From the NCBI GenBank assembly GCA_005882415.1, contig VBAE01000108.1, positions 1-13,111 of the forward strand: a stretch of 13,111 nucleotides of DNA. The letters run 5' to 3'. Under the pieces are notes generated by a model that was not told the origin of the DNA, did no database searches, and was given only the letters and a program-made list of their open reading frames with translations. Position 1 is the first letter of the stretch. Every line of letters begins with the position of its first letter. This document shows, one piece after another, positions 1 to 4,775 of this stretch. The position numbers were made by a program, and so were the translations under genes. The DNA is from Alphaproteobacteria bacterium. Its GTDB lineage: Bacteria; Pseudomonadota; Alphaproteobacteria; Sphingomonadales; Sphingomonadaceae.

Positions 1-738
1 CGGATCGAGGATGGTGAACACCCGGATCTTCTTGGCGAGGCCGTTCAGGGTGAAGCTCAGCGCGTCGACATTGGTGTGCGCGTCCATGTTGATGGTGAGC
101 GCCGGCTGCGGCACCGGAACGTCCATGTCGGGCCCGAAATAGGCGATGCTCTGGAGCGGAAGCGGCCCGGGGCGGACGAAGAAGACGTAGCCGCAGCGCT
201 GGGCGATCTGGCGGATATAGTCGCGGTCGGTCTGGTTGGTCTGGGTGTCCCAGCCGTCGGTCGGACTCTGCACGATGGGCACGATCGGCGGGATCACCAC
301 CGGCACGATGCCGAGCGCCAGATAGGGCGCCAGGACCAGGTTGACGATGGCATATTCGGGCATTCCGAGGAACGGCCGGGTGATCGCGACCACGTCCATT
401 GCGAGGCTCAAATCCTCGCCGGTGATGGTCAGCGTCGACTCGCCGGGATTGCTCGAGGGCTGGACCTGCTGCTGGGTGACGAGCCCGTCCATCAGCACGT
501 TCGGGAAGCCGCCGACGGTGGCGACGATCACCACCCGGGTGCTGATCGGATCGAAATATCCGGCCGGCAGGAGGGTGGTCAGCAGCGTCGATTTCTTGCT
601 GACCGCGAAGGTGAGCTGAAAGCCGCTTCGGGTGGCGTCGTGGGAGACGCTGACCCCGGTCAGGGCGTCCGTCACCGCCTCCGGCGCCGGCACCGGCACC
701 CCCGGCCCGATCATCAGGGTGAGGGTGAGGTTACCCAT
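1..738 (-). CDS. VgrG/Pvc8-like baseplate hub protein (N-terminal part, runs off left edge)
   Basis: The frame is open from an ATG at 738 to base 1, giving 246 residues with no stop, so the C-terminus is outside the window. The reading begins MGNLTLTLMIGPGVPVPAPE. The region around residues 170-185 (DRDYIRQIAQRCGYVFFV) matches the recurrent 'D..FLR.LA...GY...V' signature of gp27/gpD/VgrG-type hub proteins, and an earlier stretch (TLTITGEDLSLAMDV) fits the first beta-barrel of that fold. In Afp/PVC systems the Pvc8 hub sits below the inner tube and carries the spike. The start overlaps the stop of the LysM gene by 8 bp, implying translational coupling. The family call rests on that signature and on position after the LysM gene. 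Whether a gp5-like spike domain follows cannot be seen. Other possible name: phage late control D protein. Confidence 0.85.
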   Translation of the reverse strand, partial: MGNLTLTLMIGPGVPVPAPEAVTDALTGVSVSHDATRSGFQLTFAVSKKSTLLTTLLPAGYFDPISTRVVIVATVGGFPNVLMDGLVTQQQVQPSSNPGESTLTITGEDLSLAMDVVAITRPFLGMPEYAIVNLVLAPYLALGIVPVVIPPIVPIVQSPTDGWDTQTNQTDRDYIRQIAQRCGYVFFVRPGPLPLQSIAYFGPDMDVPVPQPALTINMDAHTNVDALSFTLNGLAKKIRVFTILDP

Positions 739-1054
739 TGTCGGGTCCGGGGACGCCCTCGGGAAGCGTGATTCGAAGCCGCCGCCCGATCCGCTCCGTG
801 AGCGCGTCGGGCCGCATCGCCCGGTTGGAATCGCAGATGCGCCAGAACTGCTCGGGATCGTCCAGATAGGCGGCGGTAATGTTGTCGAGCCGCTCCCCCT
901 GGGTCACCTCATGCTCCCTGAGCAGGGCGAAGAGCTCGGGCTGGGGGATCAGCCGGCGGCGCAAATAGACGGTGACCCGGCCGTCGGCATCCTCGATGCC
1001 GGCGGTTTCGACGGACGCGTAGCGGCTGGTCGGGGGGAAAATGAGGTTCATCAT
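731..1054 (-). CDS. Small LysM-domain baseplate protein (Pvc7/gp53 LysM portion)
   Basis: A 107-aa protein starting MMNLIFPPTSRYASVET. Residues about 47-98 form a LysM-like module: EHEVTQGERLDNITAAYLDD followed by PEQFWRICDSN and a closing RRLRITLPEG strand. In contractile tails LysM-containing gp53/Afp7-type proteins join the hub to the wedge; the LysM here probably makes protein contacts rather than binding peptidoglycan. The ATG at 1054 overlaps the upstream stop as ATGA and is preceded by GGAGG about 7 nt away (cggaggcatcgg), which supports it over the much longer open frame running upstream in the same phase. A second in-frame ATG follows at once. It is one of the smallest proteins in the locus. 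In Afp7-type proteins the LysM is usually fused to a larger N-terminal domain; here that domain appears to be the separate preceding gene. Confidence 0.85.
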   Translation of the reverse strand: MMNLIFPPTSRYASVETAGIEDADGRVTVYLRRRLIPQPELFALLREHEVTQGERLDNITAAYLDDPEQFWRICDSNRAMRPDALTERIGRRLRITLPEGVPGPDNG

Positions 1055-1710
1055 CCGATGCCTCCGATTCCGAGCATCGAGAAGGCGCCGGCGGCGCTGC
1101 GCGCGGCGAGCTGCTCCTTGCTCTGGAGATAGGCCATGAACAGGCTTCCGCCCTTGTGGGCGAAGCCGAGGTCGCTGACCGAGAGGACCCGCATCCCGAG
1201 GCTGATCTTGGCGCGGATCGGATTCAAATTCGGGTCGAACGCCTCTTCGGTGATGCTGAAGTCGGTGATCCGCACCGGAAGCACCCGCGCCTTGCTCCAC
1301 ACGAACAGGGTGAGCGGAGCCTCCGCCGGCGCGATCTCGAGCGTGCCCGCCGAGGCGAGGCCGTTCGCCGCCTGGAGCGAGGCGCTGCTCGGGTAGACGA
1401 TGGTCTCGAGCGCGGCGAGCTGCGGGAAGACCCCGAGCTCAGCCGCGTCGCGGTTCTTCTCGGGGAATTCGAGCTGGTCGGTTGTGTCGATCTCGGCGTC
1501 GAGCTTGATCGTCTCGGTCGGCGGCCCCTTGAGCCGCATCGCCTCCAGCCGGTCCCCGCCCTCGCCCCCCGCGGCCTGGACGGCCAGCGTGCGGGTCAGC
1601 GTGTCGGGATTATACTGAAGCGCAATCACCCGCCGGATAGCGCCGGACGTCGGATCGACCAGCACGATCCCGCCTTTGATCAGGCGCGGGGAGCGGGGGT
1701 AGGAGGTCAT
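1051..1710 (-). CDS. CIS tube-domain / Pvc7-like baseplate adaptor protein
   Basis: A 219-aa protein starting MTSYPRSPRLIKGGIVLVDP. The N-terminal half has the pattern of the contractile-injection-system 'CIS tube' family: a short strand, a conserved FNP/YNP motif (here ALQYNPDTLTRTL, near residues 29-41), and later strands such as LTLFVWSKARVLPVRITDFS and EEAFDPNLNPIRAKISLGMR. The C-terminal tail is Ala/Gly-rich. Family members lie at the tube-baseplate junction of eCIS particles, next to LysM and hub genes, as here. ATG 1710 is preferred because AGGAG lies at 1714-1718, although the 3-nt spacing is short, and because the longer frame begins inside the preceding gene with a lysine-rich, unrelated sequence. 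The stop overlaps the LysM start as ATGA. The upstream gap is 52 bp, breaking the close packing of the operon. The family call comes from recalled sequence pattern plus context. Confidence 0.83.
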   Translation of the reverse strand: MTSYPRSPRLIKGGIVLVDPTSGAIRRVIALQYNPDTLTRTLAVQAAGGEGGDRLEAMRLKGPPTETIKLDAEIDTTDQLEFPEKNRDAAELGVFPQLAALETIVYPSSASLQAANGLASAGTLEIAPAEAPLTLFVWSKARVLPVRITDFSITEEAFDPNLNPIRAKISLGMRVLSVSDLGFAHKGGSLFMAYLQSKEQLAARSAAGAFSMLGIGGIG

Positions 1711-1713
1711 GAA

Positions 1714-1719
1714 CTCCTC
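1714..1719 (-). promoter_or_regulatory. Ribosome binding site deciding the start at 1710
   Basis: GAGGAG on the minus strand lies 3 nt before the ATG of the CIS-tube gene. It supports this start over a 44-codon longer frame that would overlap the end of the deacetylase gene. The spacing is shorter than the usual 5-9 nt, so initiation may be modest. Confidence 0.55.
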
Positions 1720-1762
1720 AATCCTAAATATGGCGTGACGCGAACTGTCGGCTGCTGTCTCA

Positions 1763-2938
1763 TCAGGGTGCGACAAAAACCGCTTTGTCTTTTTTGTCGC
1801 TGATTTTTTCAGTAGTAGTTTTAATGCCGTCGATAATGGCATCTATGTTGTCTGCAGTACCTTTTTGCACGTCATGATATAGCACCACGATGCTTGGGGA
1901 GGGGGTGGTAGTTGTCCATCCCCGCTTCTGCACTTTCAGCATTTCCGATTTTATTCTTTTCTTCAGAACCGCGAGGCTCTTGTTCTGGCCCTGGTCGCCG
2001 TCCATGTCCCAAAGGGGCGGGCGGACATAGGTGGGATCCGAGCCGGTTATATTCTTCACATAGGCCTTGGCGTCCGTGAGCTCGCCTTCGAGACGGCCCG
2101 CTTTCTGCGCGACCGGATGATCCTCATGATCCGCTTTGCCCCCGGTGTGGATACCGATCTTGTGGCCTTCGTCCGCCATCCGCTTGACCAGGATCTTTCC
2201 GACAGGAGTCCCGCCCCTGAACTCGTGGCCTTCCTCGTCCAGGGCAGCCGTCTGGATGAAGAACCCAGCCTTGATGCCCTTCGATTTCAGCGCATCGAGG
2301 ATCTTCTCGGTTCGATTCGTGCCCTTGTTGAGGGTGGCGGCGTGCGGCCCGTCGTCGAAGGTGAGCGAGAAACTGCGATCGGCGCGCATGATCTCCGTGC
2401 GGGCACCGGCATGGCTCGGGATCGGCTTGTGCCCGGCAGCGGCCCGGCTCATCTCATCCGCCTGCCGCTCATGGATACTGTCCGCGGCGCCCAGTTTCAG
2501 CCCACCCGCCGCCGCCGCGGGCCCGCCGGATTGCTGGACGACATGGGCGAGCTCGTGCGCGAGCAGGCTTCGCCCGGAGTTGGTCGCGGGAGCATATTGG
2601 CCGGCTCCGAAGACGACATCCTTGCCGACGGTATAGGCTAGCGCGTCGACGTCCCGAGCGGACCGTTCCGCGTCGGCGCCCTGATGCACGCGCACCCCCG
2701 TGAAATCATGTCCGAACCTGGACCCCATGTCGTCCCGCAGGCCCGAATCGAGAGGCCGACCCGAACCATCGAGCGTCCGGGCGACGCTCTCCGGTGCGTC
2801 TCCGGACGCCTTGGTGCAGCTCGCGCAGGTTCCGCCGCCGGAAGTGTGGGCGCCGCACGCGCATTTGCGTTGGAGCAGGCCATTTGTCGGGCTGGCCGCG
2901 CTCGTGCGACCTTGCTGCGCAATCGCCTCGCGGTTCAT
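1763..2938 (-). CDS. DUF4157 (eCIS core domain)-NodB polysaccharide deacetylase fusion, putative eCIS cargo
   Basis: A 391-aa protein in two parts. Residues 1-135 are the eCIS-associated module: LLQRKCACG with Cys at 26, 28, 38 and 41, then a DUF4157 domain (RFGHDFTGVRVHQGADAERS) ending in the HELAH motif at 128-132. Residues about 188-391 are a NodB-type deacetylase: TFDDGPH at 193-199 (catalytic Asp and metal Asp), HTGGKADH at 264-271 (motif 2, altered), VRPPLW at 305-310 (motif 3) and VVLYHDV at 351-357 (late catalytic His motif). NodB enzymes remove N-acetyl groups from chitin, chitooligosaccharides or peptidoglycan. No signal peptide is visible, as expected for a cargo loaded in the cytoplasm. 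ATG 2938 has AAAGGG about 8 nt upstream. Gaps of 56 and 52 bp flank it, and the 3' end is AT-rich, unlike its neighbours. Domain calls are firm; delivery by the eCIS is inferred. Confidence 0.9.
   Translation of the reverse strand: MNREAIAQQGRTSAASPTNGLLQRKCACGAHTSGGGTCASCTKASGDAPESVARTLDGSGRPLDSGLRDDMGSRFGHDFTGVRVHQGADAERSARDVDALAYTVGKDVVFGAGQYAPATNSGRSLLAHELAHVVQQSGGPAAAAGGLKLGAADSIHERQADEMSRAAAGHKPIPSHAGARTEIMRADRSFSLTFDDGPHAATLNKGTNRTEKILDALKSKGIKAGFFIQTAALDEEGHEFRGGTPVGKILVKRMADEGHKIGIHTGGKADHEDHPVAQKAGRLEGELTDAKAYVKNITGSDPTYVRPPLWDMDGDQGQNKSLAVLKKRIKSEMLKVQKRGWTTTTPSPSIVVLYHDVQKGTADNIDAIIDGIKTTTEKISDKKDKAVFVAP
1770..1800 (-). repeat. Perfect 10-bp inverted repeat at the 3' end of the deacetylase gene
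   Basis: GCGACAAAAA at 1770-1779 and TTTTTGTCGC at 1791-1800 are exact reverse complements separated by 11 nt. The repeat lies in the last dozen or so codons of the deacetylase gene, just before its stop at 1763-1765. In the transcript it could fold as a hairpin, but no U-run follows, so it is not a canonical intrinsic terminator. It could slow, attenuate or protect the mRNA between cargo and baseplate genes, or be chance in a Lys-rich AT-rich tail. Confidence 0.6.
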
Positions 2939-2994
2939 CGCACTGCCCTTTCAAAGGCCTGCGAATTTACGTGCAGGAGTGGCGCCCGGATCAA

Positions 2995-4524
2995 TCAGGC
3001 CTCCTGGACTTCGGAGGAAGCGGGGGCACCCGCCATGCCGCCCTGGGCCGGGACGCTGTCCTCCACCGCAACCTCGTCGGCGGCCGGCAGGCTGCCTTCG
3101 TCGGCGCCGCCGTTATTGGGACCGGGACCGTCCGCGATCATTTCCTCGCGGCCGCCGCCCGTCTCTTGGTCGAGCCGGTCGTCCCCAACCGCGACCGGCG
3201 CGGCGGCTTCCTCTCCGGGCGTGGGCGGGAGGGCCTCGGCCACCGGCTTGACCGCCGCTGTCGGCTTTGCCGGGGGCAGGTCCTTGCCGGAGGGCTTAGC
3301 CTTGGCGGGCCCTGCCTTCTTGGGCGCCGGCTTCTTCTTCTCCGGCGGGGGCTTCAGCTTGAAGCCGTCGCAGACGCTCGATCGCGCTACCGGGGTGCCG
3401 GCTGCCTCGGTCTTGTAGCAGTTCGTGCCGGCCCACGTGCCGCTGGACGCGATGTCGGTGGAGGAGGTGTTGCCGCTGTGGATGGCGATGCCGCTGCGTT
3501 GGAAATAGGTCGGGTTCTTGGCGGTCGGATGGCCGGCCAATTGGCAGCCGGTCGTGATTACCTTCCAGCTATCGCCTTTCGGCGTGCACAACGACCCGGA
3601 GGTCTGGCTGACCTTCTCGTCGTCGCAATCGACGCAGCATTTGCCGGCGCCGGGCGAGATTGCATGCGTGCCGGCGCTGCCTGGCGGCGCCTTTGCGGGA
3701 TCGTTCCATTCGATCGTCAGCGTGTTGGCGCCGACATCGAGATTGACCTTGGTGATCCAGTTGTCGGCAACCTTTCGGGAAGGCCGGCCGCAGATCTGCG
3801 GTACCGCCGGCTTGGCGGGTGCCTTCGGCTTGACCTTGGCTCCGCCGCCCGTTCCGCCGCCCGCCTTCGCCTTCTTGTCGGGCGCGCGCTGGAGCAGCCC
3901 TGGAGAGGCGGGCGACGCCTGAACGCCGGTGGCGGCCGATCCGCCGGTCTGCTGAAGCACATGGGTCAGTTCGTGGGCGAGGAGCCGGCGGCCGCCGCTG
4001 CTTTCCGGCGCGAAATGCCCGGAGCCGAACACGATGTCGTTTCCGACGGTATAGGCCTGAGCGCCGACATCGCGGGCCGATTGCTGGGCCTCGCCGTCCT
4101 GGTGGATTCGAACCTGGGAGAAATCATGGCCGAAGCGCCGCTCCATATCGCCTCGAGTCGCGAAATCGAGCGGACGCCCTGGACTTCCGAGCACGTGCCC
4201 GACGCTCGCCGGCGCCTCGCCGGCAGCCTCGGCAGGATCATGCGCGGAGCGCTGTACTTTGACAGGCGCGGCACCGACCCCTGCGGGTACGGCGGCCGAC
4301 AGCACCTGCTCCGCGACCCGGTCGGCTTCATGCTCGAGCGGATCGTTGCTCGCACCGACGGCGAGCTTCCGCTGCAATGCACGGCCGTCGTTCGCGCAGC
4401 TGCCACAGCTGCCGCCGCCCGGCGTGTGGGTCCCGCAGGCGCATTTGCGCTGAAGGAGCGCCCGCGGCGGAGGCGTGAAGCTCGGGGTGGCGCCCTTCAC
4501 CTGCTGCCGTGCCAGCATGCTCAT
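2995..4524 (-). CDS. DUF4157 (eCIS core domain) protein with Cys-rich degenerate L,D-transpeptidase-like domain, putative eCIS cargo
   Basis: A 509-aa protein. Residues 24-43 carry LLQRKCACG with Cys 28, 30, 40 and 43, as in the next gene. An EHEADRVAEQ helix (64-73) is followed by DUF4157 at about 108-192 with HELTH at 184-188. After a Lys/Ala/Gly linker, residues 245-388 resemble a YkuD (L,D-transpeptidase) domain: THAISPG (286-292), CTPKGDSWKV (313-322) and GIAIHSG (345-351), matching the usual 'vStG', 'TPxGxf' and 'IHG' elements. The place of the catalytic SHGC is taken by SSGT (360-363), so both catalytic His and Cys seem absent unless Cys369 serves. Eight cysteines fall between 245 and 385. 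Residues 388-430 are a basic Lys/Pro/Ala linker and 440-509 an acidic low-complexity tail. The start overlaps the upstream stop as ATGA. The DUF4157 call is firm; the YkuD relation is probable; the cargo role is inferred. Confidence 0.85.
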   Translation of the reverse strand: MSMLARQQVKGATPSFTPPPRALLQRKCACGTHTPGGGSCGSCANDGRALQRKLAVGASNDPLEHEADRVAEQVLSAAVPAGVGAAPVKVQRSAHDPAEAAGEAPASVGHVLGSPGRPLDFATRGDMERRFGHDFSQVRIHQDGEAQQSARDVGAQAYTVGNDIVFGSGHFAPESSGGRRLLAHELTHVLQQTGGSAATGVQASPASPGLLQRAPDKKAKAGGGTGGGAKVKPKAPAKPAVPQICGRPSRKVADNWITKVNLDVGANTLTIEWNDPAKAPPGSAGTHAISPGAGKCCVDCDDEKVSQTSGSLCTPKGDSWKVITTGCQLAGHPTAKNPTYFQRSGIAIHSGNTSSTDIASSGTWAGTNCYKTEAAGTPVARSSVCDGFKLKPPPEKKKPAPKKAGPAKAKPSGKDLPPAKPTAAVKPVAEALPPTPGEEAAAPVAVGDDRLDQETGGGREEMIADGPGPNNGGADEGSLPAADEVAVEDSVPAQGGMAGAPASSEVQEA

Positions 4525-4775
4525 CGCGCGATCTCCTGGAATATCGCATTGCCAATCTGGGTGCCGAGGCGCCCGCCGTCGGCGCCGGGGGTGAGGATCG
4601 GCTCGGCGCGCACGAGCGGCGCGCTTGCGCTTCGAAACGCACCGGGCTGCACACCGCTTGTCGCGAGCAGCCGCGCGAGCTCCGCCTCGACCGCCGTCTG
4701 GACCAAAGGCCCCTCGTGCGTGCCGACCGGAAGCCCTTCCAGCACCAGCTTCTCGATGTGGAGGTTGATGCTCAT
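4521..4775 (-). CDS. Small 84-aa eCIS-cluster protein of unknown function
   Basis: An 84-aa protein starting MSINLHIEKLVLEGLPVGTH and ending IGNAIFQEIAR. It overlaps the ATPase stop and the DUF4157 start by 4 bp each (ATGA), so it is embedded in the coupled operon and very probably translated. The first 38 residues read as a strand plus an amphipathic helix (GPLVQTAVEAELARLLA); the end is another helix, with a glycine-rich turn (TPGADGGRLG) between. There is no signal peptide, membrane segment or catalytic motif. I recall similar short proteins (a hIE.LvLdG.p opening, then helix) directly after the ATPase in other eCIS clusters, but know no assigned function. A role as adaptor or chaperone between the ATPase and the DUF4157 cargo is conceivable from position only. 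Confidence 0.8.
   Translation of the reverse strand: MSINLHIEKLVLEGLPVGTHEGPLVQTAVEAELARLLATSGVQPGAFRSASAPLVRAEPILTPGADGGRLGTQIGNAIFQEIAR

Noticed and set aside
76..771. Plus-strand frame of 231 codons at the left end
   Set aside because: The minus strand here encodes a VgrG/Pvc8-like protein with the DRDYIRQIAQRCGYVFFV signature and a coupled start. The plus frame is His/Arg/Asp-rich and shadow-like.
2964..2994. Possible internal promoter before the deacetylase cargo (TTGATC and TAAATT on the minus strand)
   Set aside because: The spacer is 19 nt and the -35 matches only 4 of 6, too weak to claim, though the looser spacing of this gene makes it worth remembering.
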